Translations under genes and position numbers: made by a program
Shown here: piece after piece, positions 37,130 to 49,747 of the stretch
How positions within the stretch are numbered: position 1 is the stretch's first letter
How the letters are laid out: the number at the start of each line of letters is the position of its first letter
Source: Hanleya hanleyi
Taxonomy: Eukaryota; Mollusca; Polyplacophora; Lepidopleurida; Hanleyidae
DNA: 64,000 bases
NCBI GenBank assembly: GCA_036873755.1
Contig: JAVTVY010020500.1
Coordinates: 18,346 to 82,345 of the forward strand
Direction: 5' to 3'
The notes under the pieces: generated by a model
What the model saw: the letters and a program-made list of their open reading frames with translations, nothing else
Databases searched by the model: none
What the model was told of the DNA's origin: nothing

Positions 37130-38370
37130 ACATGCCCACCTTAACATTTTTGGTGTGAAGTCTAGCACATACACGTGAGTGTGTGAAGATGACACACATA
37201 ACTTTCTAGCTAACATCTGTATCCCAAAAGTACATGTCTGCCATAACATTTTTGTGTGAAGTCTAGCACATACACGCGGGTGTGTGAAGCTGACACACAG
37301 AACTTTCCAGCTAACATCTGTATCTCAAAAGTACATGTCTGCCTTAACATATTTTGTGTGAAGTCTAGCACATACACGTGAGTGTGTGAAGCTCACACAC
37401 AGAACTGTCTAGCTAACATGTGTATCCCAAAAGTACATGTCTGCCTTAACATTTTTTGTGTGAAGTCTAGCACATACACGTGAGTGTGTGAAGCTGACAC
37501 ACACAGAACTTTCTAGCTAGCATCTATATCCCAAAAGTACATTCCTGCCGTAACATTTTCTGTGTGAAGTCTAGCACATACACGTGAGTGTGTGAAGCTG
37601 ACACACACAGAACTTTCTACCCAACATCTGTATCCCAAACGTACATGTCTGCCTTAACATTTTTTGTGTGAAGTCTAGCACATACACGTGAGTGTGTGAA
37701 GCTGACACACACAGAACTTTCTAGCTAACATCTGTATCTCAAACGTACATGTCTGCCTTAACATTTTCTGTGTGAAGTCTAGCACATACACGTGAGTGTG
37801 TGAAGCTGACACACACAGAACTTTCTAGCTAACATCTGTATCTCAAACGTACATGTATGCCGTAACATTTTCTGTGTGAAGTCTAGCACATACACGTGAG
37901 TGTGTGAAGCTGACACACACACAGAACTTTCTAGCTAACATGTGTATCTCAAACGTACATGTCTGCCTTAACATTTTCTGTGTGAAGTCTAGCACATACA
38001 CGTGAGTCTGTGAAGCTGACACACACAACACCTTCTAGCTAACATCTATATCCCGAAAGTACATGTCTGCCTTAACATTTTCTATGTGAAGTCTAGCACA
38101 TACAGGTGAGTGTGTGAAGCTGACACACACAGAACTTTCTAGCAAAAATCTGTATCCCAAAAGTACATGTCTGCCTTAACATTTTCTGTGTGAAGTCTAG
38201 CACATACACATGAGTGTGTGAAGCTGACACACACACAACTTTCTAGCTATAACATCTGTATCCCAAAAGTACATGTCTGCCTTAACATTTTCTGTGTGAA
38301 TCTAGCACATACACGTGAGTGTGTGAATCTGACACTCACATAACTTTCTAGCTAACATATGTGCCAGTAC
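37130..38370 (+). repeat. ~103-bp minisatellite inside the 5.45-kb transposon
   Basis: Twelve copies at about 100-107 bp spacing of gtgaagtctagcacatacac, gtgagtgtgtgaagctgaca, cagaactttctagctaacat, gtacatgtctgccttaacat. Divergence between units is low. It lies in a probable intron between exon ii and the 3' exon. Confidence 0.95.
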
Positions 38371-38767
38371 ATGTTTTGCTTGTTTCCTATCTACGCTTTT
38401 ATATATGCCTCTGGATGTTTGGAGAGGACACATCTTGATTATTCTATCTAGCATTCAGCTTTTTTTTTAAATATTTGCCAGGTGAATTCAATCATATACA
38501 TATGAATGTGTGCAAGTAAAACACCATCCAGTATTACTGAAGTTATAGTTTATTAAAGAGGAACACAATTTATTGTTCGCTTGTGTATAGTGTAAACATG
38601 TATTTGAAACTTGATAAACCAGAATTCTGTCAAAATCGACTATATATATCTGGTCCTAAGAATGATCGGCTTATACAGGTTTCACTGTTTAACTATTCCA
38701 TGTCTAAGCTTCTTGACACTGGTATAAAATCGGCTTGCAAATCAATCGCATTTTTAATCTGTTTCAG

Positions 38768-39049
38768 ATTCTCCAAATTCCAACTCCTGTAATGGCCCTG
38801 CAAAATTGCAGAGAAGGAAATCCGTTAAATGCAGAGATGATGTCCATTTACTTGGATGATATTCAGGTGCTGAATAATGACGCCACCATGGATATTTCAT
38901 TCGGTCCGAGTGCCATATTTGCCTTATAGTATGTGTTTGGTGTAGAGTGCCCCAAAGGACTAAAAAACGACCATGCTCTTCCTGGAAAAGTTTGTTTTCT
39001 TATTAAATGTGAACACACCAGTGCCCATCAGAGTAAGCAGGGTTGATAC
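38768..39049 (+). pseudogene. SAMD3-like gene, 3' exon remnant
   Basis: Follows the acceptor aatctgtttcag. The frame reads ILQIPTPVMALQNCREGNPL and continues to an in-frame TAG (38,927-38,929), after which the same frame reads YVFGVECPKGLKND and on to TGA near 39,049. The YVF(x)(x)xYPK-like ending is typical of the C terminus of SAMD3-like proteins. The exon's phase does not join directly to exon ii, so intervening exons are lost or unrecognised. The internal stop shows the copy is dead. Confidence 0.5.
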
Positions 39050-40066
39050 ATCATTGATGGACTGAATGGACAGGTCTCCTCACAATGGACACATTTCAAA
39101 CTTTTTGTGTCAAACTAACCTGCATGGTTGATGTGAGGCATAATATTGAACACTCTGAAAGCAACATGTACATTCTCATTTAATATGATATTGAACAGTG
39201 GTAACCAGAGAGCGAGGACTTGTCTGAAGAGAAAGTGAAAGTTCTTTTATCAGATTTGCTGGTCATGATTTTCTCTCCTATCTTTTTGAATGGAACCAGA
39301 TCTATCACAATAAATACAAATGTTTTTCTCTAACAAAATCAACAGTCGTATTTTTAATTATTCATCATTCTTGGGGCCATGGAGATATCACACCCCAAAC
39401 TATGTATTTCTAAGGCAATATTCAAGAAAGCTTTTCAACGCAAAATTCAGAGTCATGCATGTGTATGGTAAGGTCTCTAATAAATTATTCACCTTAGACT
39501 GCCTTTCAACTCGTTCAGATAAAAATCCAATCTCCGATTGTGCAGAACTTCTTTCCTAACATCTTCAAGAGTTATGAAGCGTTCAAATTATTGGAGACCT
39601 TGACGAATATTACTGAATTTGGCCCTTGACTACTAGAATGCATGAAAAACTTATTCTCCTTGCTTTCAATTTCAAACAATATTTTGTGCATTAGTTCGGT
39701 GTAATATATTAAAGCTTGAACCCAACTATAAAAAGGTGTGTAAGCTTTCATTCAAAGGGTTCTACCTAGACCCATATGCCAAAAAGGGTTCTACCTGGAA
39801 CCTTTGTGAAAGGGTTCTACCTAGAACCATATGACAGAAAAGGGTTCTATAGAACCCTTTCAAAAGGGTTCTACCTAGAACCCTTTCAAAAGGGTTCTAC
39901 CTAGAACCATTTGATAAAAAAGGGTTCTACGTAGAACCCTTTCCAAAGGGTTCTACCTAGAACCCTTCAAAAAGGGTTCTACTTAGAACCCTAAAGGGTT
40001 CTCCCACAGCTATAAGCTGAAGAACCCTTTAGGGTTCTACCTAGAACCCTTTTTCCTAAGAGTGTA

Positions 40067-40689
40067 TAATGACACCATTTGGTTACCCTTTCGATCACTC
40101 GAGACTTACCTTGGCAATCGATGATGTCCAGTTTGGAACTACTCTCAACAGCTACTTCTGGCATACTTCACTGATAATGTTGGATGTATCAGCCAAGCAG
40201 ATACAATCTGTAATAATCAGCTGCCATTTTACAAGTCATTTGTTCGAAATTACATTTCAACAATACCTTTCAAATGTTACCCAAGTAAATCATGTTTGTG
40301 GTATGTTCAAAGCCATGGAATAGATATTCTCATAATGGTGTCCAAAGTATCCAAAGTATAAAATAAAAGCATTTCGAAAATCTGTACTTCGCCGGATTTG
40401 GACCAAGGATCAGACATCGCTACGCAAAAATGCATGGACGGTCGATTATGGAGACGGTCAATTATGGAGACGTTCGATTATGGAGACGGTCAATTATGCA
40501 GACCGTCGATTATGGAGTCGTTCGATTATGAAGACGGTCACGCCATCCTTTGGATGGTGTATAGGGTACTCAAATGGTATGAACAGATTTCACGATCACA
40601 GCTGAAGAATACGAGGTATTCTAAGTTTATAGGGATTCTTTAACAGTTAAAGGTTGAACTGTAAAGCTTTTATTTTTTTCTAAAATGTT
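40067..40689. other. Stretch with a 16-bp tandem repeat
   Basis: After 55 bp matching copy A the sequence is B-specific. 40,438-40,540 holds six copies of a 16-bp unit, cggtcgattatggaga. Nothing else is recognised. Confidence 0.6.
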
Positions 40690-40945
40690 GCTTACACACA
40701 ACTTAAAGTTAGGAGTGAGTAGTAGGGTTTAACGTCGTTTTCAACCTTGTTTCAGTCATATCACGACGGTGCCTACATGTGCCAGAACACGAGTGCTCAC
40801 AGCTCCTATTACCCTGGACACTGATCAGCCCAGCCAGTACAGCACCCGGTCACCCATCCAAGTATTGACCGAGCTTAACGTTGCTTAACTTCGGTGATCT
40901 GACGAGAACCGGTTTGTCCAACGCTATAAGCCGTACCCAACTTAA
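40690..40945 (-). mobile_element. 5S rRNA-derived SINE (SINE3 type)
   Basis: Read on the minus strand, the segment from about 40,935 to 40,840 resembles the 3' two-thirds of 5S rRNA, including gatcaccgaagttaagcaac, ggtcaatacttggatgggtg and accgggtgctgta. These cover the internal pol III promoter region. An unrelated body then ends in gacgttaaaccc. Copy A lacks it. It is an unlikely 5S gene because the 5' part is degenerate. Confidence 0.8.
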
Positions 40946-41008
40946 AGTTATCCTGTAAAAGATCCGTATATTGAAAACTTACATCGCTTGTCTCTCTTTG
41001 CTTGTAGA

Positions 41009-41131
41009 ACGTTATGACGTTATAGAGGTCTCCTTCATTCAAGTTTTAGTGAATGTATCATTTTATCTGACGTCATGATACTTCGGGTGAATGAGTGTGG
41101 ACCACTATAACGTCATTACGTTCCAAAAACA
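41009..41131. mobile_element. ~123-bp fold-back MITE
   Basis: The left arm aacgttatgacgttatag is inverted in the right arm ctataacgtcattacgtt. It lies just beside the 5S-derived SINE in the part of copy B with no match in A. Confidence 0.65.
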
Positions 41132-43047
41132 ATGGGAGGCAATCGATGACGTTTTCTAAAGTTGTGGCTCCCGTTTTCTGGTGGTATAAGTTTTGACTTA
41201 TCGTATACTCGGCAGAAGAAAATAATCCACAAAACTATTACCACACATAAACAACTATAACTACAAAGGCATTGATTTCTGACATTTTAGCAGAACATTG
41301 GAAAGCTTTGCAGTTCACCTTTAATATATATGAGCGACACCACAACATCCAAATCGAGTCATATACTTCTAGCAACTACACGAATAGAAGATATCATTCA
41401 TGGGCTGTTTCTTTGTTTATGGAGATGCTTGAATTTTCCTTTAATAATATCTAGGTGAAATTTGTGTACTAATTGGGCACCCCTTTTGACTGACCTATAT
41501 CTGTTCTCTTATGAATACGGCTATACAGACGCTTTTCAAAAACCGATTATTTCAATGCCCGTTCACCAAACGCTAAATACACGATATTTTCGCTGTCGAT
41601 AATGGGACCTGGATATGGCGTGTACATATCTCGCCTAGTAGCATTTGCTAGATCCTGTGTGAAATGTCAACGTCACTAAACAGGATTGCAGAAACTTATA
41701 ACACAGGGCTATACGATCAAGGGCCACGCAAAGTTTCTCATATTTGACGATACATATCGCATGCTTATAGCAAACTACGAGCGTAGCGTGCAAGATCTAT
41801 GACGCAATGTTTCGTAACTTGTGTCTAATTCCGCTTAACCCGAGGCTAGGTGTCGTACGTACCATGTACTCTAAGATCCTTATGATGTTCATGTTAGCAG
41901 CCAGTTCATGTGAACAGCCACAATCAAAGTGTGACTGAGATAAATCAGTCTCTAGATAACGACTTTTCAACAACAAAAATCATATGGATTAAGATTACTG
42001 ATCAGCGATACGGATTTATTTGTGGAATATCATGATGTCTTCTCGGCATCATTGAAAAAAGCTGATCGCTTCTCTCTAATTGGAAACTAGCTTATGTTTC
42101 TGTATACTAGGATTGTTTTCTGTATTTGCTGCTATTGCTGTTATACAAATTAGGTCTGTGGATTATGGACTCGGAAATTCTTTAATGGACGACTGCTGAA
42201 TAATGAATGACGGACTAGACGCTTGTATATTATAGATACAAATTTCTGGAAAGAGCTGCGCGGAGGCGGTATGCGAATATACGGTACTCAAACGACCGAT
42301 GTCAATACGGTAATCGAATAAGTGATAAATTTCAGTTTAAGTTCAATTGTAAGGCTTAGATTCAAAGAAATTTACTAGCACGAGACGTGACAAATGAATT
42401 GCCGATCGTATCAAGTCGAGAAAAGTCCCCGACGACTACGACGTAATTGGAGGACGGTCTAAATGAAAGTCAAATATGCGTCAATCGGGCCTTCCAGGAA
42501 GGCTTAGCGTTTGTTGGCTGATCAAGATATCGGGGAATATATTCGCTAGAATCCATACCGCATGGACTGTTAGGATTAAGGCATCGAACTTTACACAATT
42601 TCCGCCAGACGTCTTTGGATGGGCACAATTCTGTCGACCCTTAATGTATTTACACATACCAAGGAGAGTGATTTGATTATTCAAGACTGTTGCTAGAATC
42701 TTTAAGTTCTTAGATTGAAAAGTGATGTAATATTGTGAAGAATGTCATTTGATTAAACTGTGAATCCATTCAATAATTGTACAATAATTGAAGAATTTAG
42801 CACTGGACATCATTGCATATACATATCTTGTGATACTCGACAAATACAAATTTCGAGAACACAGAGAGGTGGGTATAGTATACTAGATCATTCTCTGGTT
42901 CTCGGTCCTTCGTCAGCCAGAAGGCTTCTTCCGTGAACACAAAAAACATGCAACCAACACGCTAAAGCGAGACGTTGGAATGAGCACATAGAAATGATTT
43001 GAAGATGGACATTTGTAAACCACGATCTTTTCAGCCGGGTGTTTCAA
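41132..43047. other. Non-coding part of block B
   Basis: From about 41,320 it matches 4,800-6,674. It includes the 41,690-42,236 segment that recurs at 24,503-26,883. No gene is supported. Confidence 0.55.
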
Positions 43048-43799
43048 CTGGGAATGGTTCAAATGGCCAGTGGCTGTGCCTATGGACTGGGAAAGGTTCA
43101 AATGGACAGTGGCTTTAATAATGGATTGGATAGGTTCAAATGGACAGTGGTTGTGATTATGGATTGGAAATGTTCGAATGGACAGTGGCTGTGCTTACGG
43201 ATAAGGCAAGGTTCAAGTGGCCGGTGGCAGTGATTATGAACTGGGAAAGGTTCAAATGGCCAGTGGCTGTGATTATCAACTGGGAAAGGTTCAAATGGCC
43301 AGTGGCTGTGATTATCAACTGGGAAAGGTTCAAATGGTCAGAGGCTGTGATTATGGACTGGGAAAGGTTCAAATAGACAGCGAGGAAGGTTCGATTGGAC
43401 AGTATATGTCTGTATGGACTGGGAAAGGTTCAAATGGATAGTGGTTCTGATTATGGGTTGGGGAAGGTTCAAATGGACAGAAAAAAGGATGCGAGTATGG
43501 ATCGAGAAAGGTTCCAATGGACAGTGGCTGTGATTTTGGATTGGGAAAGGTTCAAATGGACAGTGGCTTTGATTATTGATAGGGAAAGGTTCAAATGGAC
43601 AGTAGCTTGATTATGGATCGGCTGTGAGTATGGATTGGACACGGTTCAAATGGACAGTGCATGTATGCCTGATTATGTATTAGGAAAGTTTCAAATGGAC
43701 AGTTGCTGTGATTATGGATTGGGAAAGGTTCCAGTGGACATTGGGTGTAATTATAGATTGGGAAAAGTTTAAATAGACAATGCATGTCTGTGATTATGG
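43048..43799 (+). repeat. ~41-bp minisatellite, copy B
   Basis: Counterpart of 6,675-7,385. It has one extra unit (ggccagtggctgtgattatc followed by aactgggaaaggttcaaat, near 43,258-43,340). Confidence 0.9.
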
Positions 43800-44182
43800 A
43801 TAGAGAATGGCTTAAACACCAATGTTCGACCAGAATGAAAACATTGCATGATCATATCAATATACAATTCTACATGCTTCTCTATTCGTCCACTAGCAGA
43901 GTAGTCGTTGAGAAACTTGTCATTATCAAACATGAAAGGTCCAGTGGTTTATTTCGTTTATTAACTGCTAAAGAACGTAAGTGTACCTTCACAGTGAGTT
44001 GCCATGGACTCCAGAACTTTGATTCCAGTACTTGGTATCAAACATTTCTATACAATGGCACACGAATAAAACCTCGGGGAAAACATTTACGAAACGTAGT
44101 ATATACAAAACCGAAACATACTATACACACAACACCTTTCCCTAAGTATACACTTATATTTCGTTGTAAGAAAATAGATTAA
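43784..44182 (+). CDS. Conserved open frame of unknown function, copy B (132 codons)
   Basis: Counterpart of 7,372-7,770: same length and frame, two residue changes by eye. No domain is recognised. Retention of the frame is weak evidence because the whole block is only slightly diverged. Confidence 0.25.
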   Translation: MSVIMDREWLKHQCSTRMKTLHDHINIQFYMLLYSSTSRVVVEKLVIIKHERSSGLFRLLTAKERKCTFTVSCHGLQNFDSSTWYQTFLYNGTRIKPRGKHLRNVVYTKPKHTIHTTPFPKYTLIFRCKKID

Positions 44183-44335
44183 AACTTTGGGACAGTCAGC
44201 TTGATAAAGCATTTCCTGTTGTGATTGTGCTGATCCCCGAATATAAAACAGATAAGGGTAGAATCAACAAGAGACTTCCTCTTGCAGTTACACTGTAACG
44301 TTTTGATGCAAATTGTACAGTTATTTACTGTATAA

Positions 44336-44790
44336 GCACGGCGCACACGAGAGCTATCCCCTGAGCCAACGACCTCAATTGCCTGTTGTCTCAGGGGCTA
44401 GCTCTCGTATGGTTTCAGCGCACACGACGAGCAAAAGGTTCACCGAATTTAGTTCAGTTCCCGTGGAACAACTTCTTCAAGATCATGTGATCTTCATGTG
44501 ACCGAACGCGCCAAAATATGACCGTTTTGATCAGTCATGTGTACAAATCACGTGAAAATAAGATGCGTTTCATTGGCCGGTAGAATAAAACTGCTGAGCT
44601 GTAAGCTTACGTTCGTCACACACGGTGAGAATTGCGCCACGCGAGGCAGAATTATCAAACAAGTTTTCCCCGCATGGCGAGGCGAAAACCTCACCAAAAA
44701 CTGCCCGCACACGAGAGCTAGCCCCTGATCCAACAGGCAATTGAGACCGTTAGCTCAGGGAATAGCTCTTGTGTGCGCCGGGCTTTAGTG
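44336..44790. mobile_element. Compound fold-back MITE, copy B
   Basis: Counterpart of 7,928-8,372, with the same double-hairpin arms. A few substitutions and a 4-bp insertion (cgac) lie near 44,427. Confidence 0.7.
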
Positions 44791-45004
44791 CAGTGAATTA
44801 CAGTAAAATTTACACCATAATATTACAATGTATACGTTTGTTAAACCAAAACAAATTTATGCAATTCTTCACAAAAATCTGTTTCATAAAGTTTGATGAT
44901 GAAAATTGTCAAGGCAAGATGGCGTCGACGGACATTTGAAATTGGGCTTTTGGTTGTTTTTAACGTTTCCGTATACAATTTGGTGGGAATATTTTAATAT
45001 ATAT

Positions 45005-45105
45005 ATATATAATATGACACCTTCAACCAAAATAATATTTCGTTGTAATGTCACGGCAGATATGGTGATACTGATTAAAGGTGTCACATTTCAGATATAT
45101 TATAA
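45005..45105. mobile_element. Short fold-back hairpin, copy B
   Basis: Counterpart of 8,605-8,706 (arms atgacacctt/aaggtgtcac); one arm base has changed. Confidence 0.5.
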
Positions 45106-47028
45106 AGTTTCTTCAAAACCATGCGCAATTACACAGACAAATGGCCATTTCCGGCTGCGAGTATTCGGGTACAAAACTCATAGGCTTTTTGGAGATTTGA
45201 AGAAATTAATTCCTGGGTCCACAAACGTAACAGCAAGAGGGAATTTCCTCGGGTGAGCGCCACCCTGAATTCTCTGACAATGTTTCTCAACGAGAATGTG
45301 ACAACATTGGTGGACTCGGAATTTAAGCAAATTTACACTCGAAAACCCTTTAATTGGGTTTATCTCGTAATATTGGATCTATGTCCGGGATACGGTTTAC
45401 AAACTCACCAATCAGCTGCCAGGATCTCCACTTCCGGTCTGGCTGCTCCAGTGCGTCTGTCCATGCCCGAGGCGATAGAACGCATGGAAGCACTCTATTA
45501 GAAAGAAAAAAGATGGACTATTCTAAAATTATACACTCATATAGGCCAAATAACATGCAGTTAAACGAGGTGAAGATATAGAGATTAAAGAATAAAATGA
45601 GAAAAAACCCCGATATTGCAGTCCAGTAAACTGGAGACAAAAAACAAGCCACTGTGATCAATGTCAGTTATTGTTTCATTCGAACGTGTGCAATTTAAAT
45701 AAGTCCATCCGAGAAAATACGACAACACAATTACCCAATCAGAGCCTATCTAGATGGACTTGTCTACACGCTGGCATCCTGTAACCAAGTTTTATCTTCC
45801 CCAACTGCTTACTGTAGCAAATGCTTACTGCTCAATTTCGTCTTCATTTGTCTTAATTCTGTAGTCGGGCTTGGTATGAATGCCATGATAGAAAAATCTA
45901 TCTAGTTTTTTTGGTCCACATCAACTCTGCTCTAAAGGCCACTGGTTTTCACTTATCTCCATTATACGATCTGAACGTGGTCGATTCTATATCAGGACGA
46001 ATCATAATGGAATTATTCAGATAAGGCAGCCGAATTCTAATGTACAGCTGATCTGTGAATTGTTCACGATGGTCTGCTGTCAAATATAGCCAAACTTTGA
46101 TTGAAGCTTGATAATAGAATGATAAATCACCGTCACATAACATCTAACAAGATCTTTTTGTCAATTATATAAACGGGCTTTAGACATGATCGCGCGGTGA
46201 CGTTGATGAAGTCTATAAAAACGGGATGTTTGGCTTTTATACCAAATTTTTCACTTGGGCAAGAGTAGAAAACTATTGGGGCCGCTTTATCAAAATTCTG
46301 AACAAAATGGTTTCTTACAGAATCAAAACGGTTAAATATATAGTCACGTCAGTTATATTTTGAAGGTTTGGTTATGGAAGAAACCAAATTTGTTTCGTTG
46401 AATTTTTGGTCGTGCTTGTGCGACAAAATAACAGAATCTACTCTCGTTCAATACCGTTGTCAAGTGTGGAGGAATTTTGTTGATTTTCAACAGCAGTCTT
46501 TCCATTGTTAGCCGGGAGATGGCAATGAGATGACTGTTCGAGCATCATGATCGCCGTAGCCATTTTTGCCTTCGTCCTTGGCCAAAACGCAATCCAAACT
46601 CCAATTATGCTGCGACGGACTGCTAAATCAGTCTGGACAAATTTGCTCCCAAATCTGGCCAATCGATCGTCTGCACCGTCAGAGCTAGTTTATCTTCATC
46701 GCTCTAACATCAATACAATATCGACGAATGCAAATTTACAAGGGTCTGGCCAAATGTTGCAAAGGCTGACCAATTTGCTTTTCCGTTAAAGTATTTAGTT
46801 CCAGTACCATCGATAGGAAAGAACCACTTAGTGGATTCGTTGAAAAGTCAGGCACGTCGATTCATTAACCAAATGTGTGAATATACCAATAAGGAGAGCA
46901 AGTGTCCAGGAACGGTGTGTATAATAAGCAGACAGAAGTGTCTTGAAATCTGGAACACATTTTATTTAAGGTGGAATCGTATCGTACAGGGAATCATCCG
47001 ACATTTTTAGAAATATTGTTTCTTCATG
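45106..47028. other. Non-coding part of block B
   Basis: Matches 8,707-10,548. No supported gene. Confidence 0.5.
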
Positions 47029-47455
47029 ATTCTTCAGAATATTTGGTTCTACATAGAACTATTGAACAAATACTAGTGGATCTTTGTATTGGGTTCTTCA
47101 TAAGATTTTGGTTCCACTTGTGTAACAAGTAATAGACGATTAAGGGAAATGGAGGAAAGAATGGGCGACTGTCAAGGGTTAGATGATATGGATACAGAGA
47201 TAAGAATATATCACGGGGAACAGATATTTATTATCAGTGGCTATATGCGTCATTGGTACGAGGGAACATGTGTATGGCGGTGTGGGGGAACGGGTTACAC
47301 GGCATACTCTGTATGACCAGTGCCCACTGTATTACGATCGAGTGCCCAATCAAACCAAACCATCAGGCAAAGAACCAAAATTCTGACGAAGAATGCAATA
47401 AAAAGAACCAAAATTAGTTCCATGTAGAACCAAATATTCTGAAGAACCTAGAAGA
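47029..47455. mobile_element. Fold-back MITE, copy B
   Basis: Counterpart of 10,549-10,975, with the same ~85-bp inverted arms and the same internal short element (47,285-47,352). Confidence 0.75.
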
Positions 47456-47964
47456 ACAAATATCGCTGCGTCTATACAAAGGTAAAGCAGAACTACAATA
47501 CAATGATCAAAGCCTTGGAATTTACGTTACAATGGGAACAATCTCGTCGAATTTGCTGACATTTCGGACGTTCTGTTGGTGATATACTTTATCTGACTTC
47601 GTCGTGTTTCGATATAGAAATAAACTAAAAGCAGTTCATAATCAAAGTGAGGCGGATATATTCCAATTCTTGGAGGCGACATTAAGACTATATCTGAAAA
47701 AAAAGAATAGTCAGTGATAAAGATTTGACGTCAGACACATAGCCTATACTCGTGTGCTGTACAACTGGGAGCGGTTAATCCACCACAAGAACTAGGCGCA
47801 TTTGGATGCTAACCTAGAAACAATTTATTGCGATTGAGAACAACTGCTGTATAGCGATATTCGGACCGGACAGTAACACCATAACAGTTCTCATCGTGTT
47901 GTTCCCAGAAATATTGTATTCAAGGGAGTAGATCACGTTCATTGAAGCAGTAGATCACGTTCAT
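47456..47964. other. Non-coding part of block B
   Basis: Matches 10,976-11,500. The ~330 bp of copy A just before its array (about 11,500-11,830) are missing here: B passes from gtagatcacgttcatt directly into the array. Confidence 0.6.
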
Positions 47965-49450
47965 TTCGGCCTATCTACCAGGGAGAGGGGAGGGGGGAAT
48001 TGAAAAGTATAACAGATATATCAAGCCTTTTCGGTCTATCCACCAGGGGGAGGGGTGGGGAAATTGGACAGTATAACAGATATATGGAGCCTTTCGGCCT
48101 ATCTACCAGGGGGAGGGGTGGGGGAATTGGACAGTATAACAGACATATAGAGCCTTTTCGGCCTATCCACCAGGGGGAGGGGTGGGGGAAATTGACAGCA
48201 TAACAGGTATATGGAGCCTTTCTACCCATCCACCAGGAAAGAGGTGGAAGAACTGGACAGTATAACAGATATATGGAACCTTTTCGGCCTATCTATCAGG
48301 GAAGGGGTGGGGGAACTGACAAGTATGACAGATATATGGAGCCTTCGGCCCATTCCACCGGGGGATTGGACAGTATGACAGATATATGGAGCCTTTTCGG
48401 CCTATCCACCAGGGGGATGGGTGGGGGAATTGGACAGTATAACAGATATATGGAGCCTTTTCGGTCTATCCACCAGGGGGAGGGGTGGGGAAATTGGACA
48501 GTATAACAGATATATGGAGCCTTTTCGGCCTATCCACCAGGGGGAGGGGTGGGGAAATTGGACAGTATAACAAATATATGGAGCCTTTTCGGTCTATCCA
48601 CCAGGGAGAGGGGTGGGGAAATTGGACAGTATAACAGATATATGGAGCCTTTTCGGCCTATCCACCAGGGGGAGGGGGGGGATTGGACAGTATAACAGAT
48701 ATATGAAGCCTTTTCGGTCTATCCACCAGGGGGAGGGGTGGGGGAATGGGACAGTATAACAGATATATGGAGCCTTTTCGGCCTATCCACCAGGGCGATG
48801 GGTGGGGGAATTGGACAGTATAACAGATATATGGAGCCTTTTCGGCCTATCCACCAGGGGGAGGGGTGGGGGAATTGGACAGTATAACAGATATATGGAG
48901 CCTTTTCGGCCTATCCACCAGGGGGACGGGTGGGGGAATTGGACAGTATAACAGATATATGAAGCCTTTTCGGCCTATCTACCAGGGAGAGGGGTGGGGG
49001 AATTGGACAGTATAACAGATATATGGAGCCTTTTCGGTCTATCCACCAGGGGGATGGGTGGGGAAATTGGACAGTATAACAGATATATGAAGCCTTTTCG
49101 GTCTATCCACCAGGGGAGGGGTGCGGAAATCGGACAATATAACAGATATATGGAGCCTTTCGGCCTATCCATCAGGGGGAGGGGTGGAGGAAATTGGACA
49201 GTATAACAGATATATGGAGCCTTTTCGGCCTCTCCACCAGGGGTAGGGGTGGGGGAATTGGACAGTATAACAGATATATGGAGCCTTTTCGGCCTCTACA
49301 CCAGGGGGAGGGGTGGGGGAATTGGACAGTATAACAGATATATGGAGCCTTTTCGGCCTATCCACCAGGGGGAGGGGTGGGGGAATTGGACAGTATAACA
49401 GATATATTGAGCCTTTTCGGCCTCTCCACCAGGGGTAGGGGGGTGGGAAT
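47965..49450 (+). repeat. ~64-bp G-rich tandem array, copy B
   Basis: Counterpart of 11,825-13,390, with about 23 units. Unit order agrees at the right end but differs in the middle, where units have been gained or lost independently. Confidence 0.95.
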
Positions 49451-49747
49451 TGGGGTGAAACTGGAAAAATATGTTTGGGGATCATCTCCAAGGCATTTGT
49501 AAGATTGCCCTTTTTGCCGGATTTCAATTAGTATAAATTAGTACATATGCACCAAAAGCGTAATATCTAGCCTGAGGAGAAACCTACGACACCCCACAGA
49601 ATGAAAGGCCCACATTTTCGTCGGATATACTTCACTGTGGAGCGGCTATGAATATGTATAAATGGATCTATTGTGTCCGATATCAATATTTGTTTACTTT
49701 TTCAAGAGATGCACCTCTAGATTCATAACACGAGCACTCACAGCTAC

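Larger units (their letters stand above)
34612..40064 (+). mobile_element. 5.45-kb TIR DNA transposon carrying a SAM-domain gene remnant
   Basis: Copy A has the undisturbed site (cctccgaTAtaatgacacc near 4,508). In B the TA is duplicated (34,610-34,611 and 40,065-40,066) around 5,453 bp. The element begins CACGCTAAGAAAAAAGGGTT and ends AACCCTTTTTCCTAAGAGTG. Both ends contain repeats of the palindrome GGGTTCTAcCTAGAACCC, one or two on the left and about eight on the right (39,755-40,050). A TA duplication suggests a Tc1/mariner-like mechanism, though the CACT-type end leaves EnSpm/CACTA relatives open. No transposase is recognised. Confidence 0.8.

Noticed and set aside
34612..40064. Calling the 5.45-kb element a definite Tc1/mariner
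   Set aside because: The TA duplication fits, but the ends and cargo are not diagnostic and no DD34E-type transposase is seen, so the superfamily is left open.
40840..40935. Functional 5S rRNA gene
   Set aside because: Only about the 3' two-thirds is recognisable and substitutions disrupt pairing; it continues into a SINE body.
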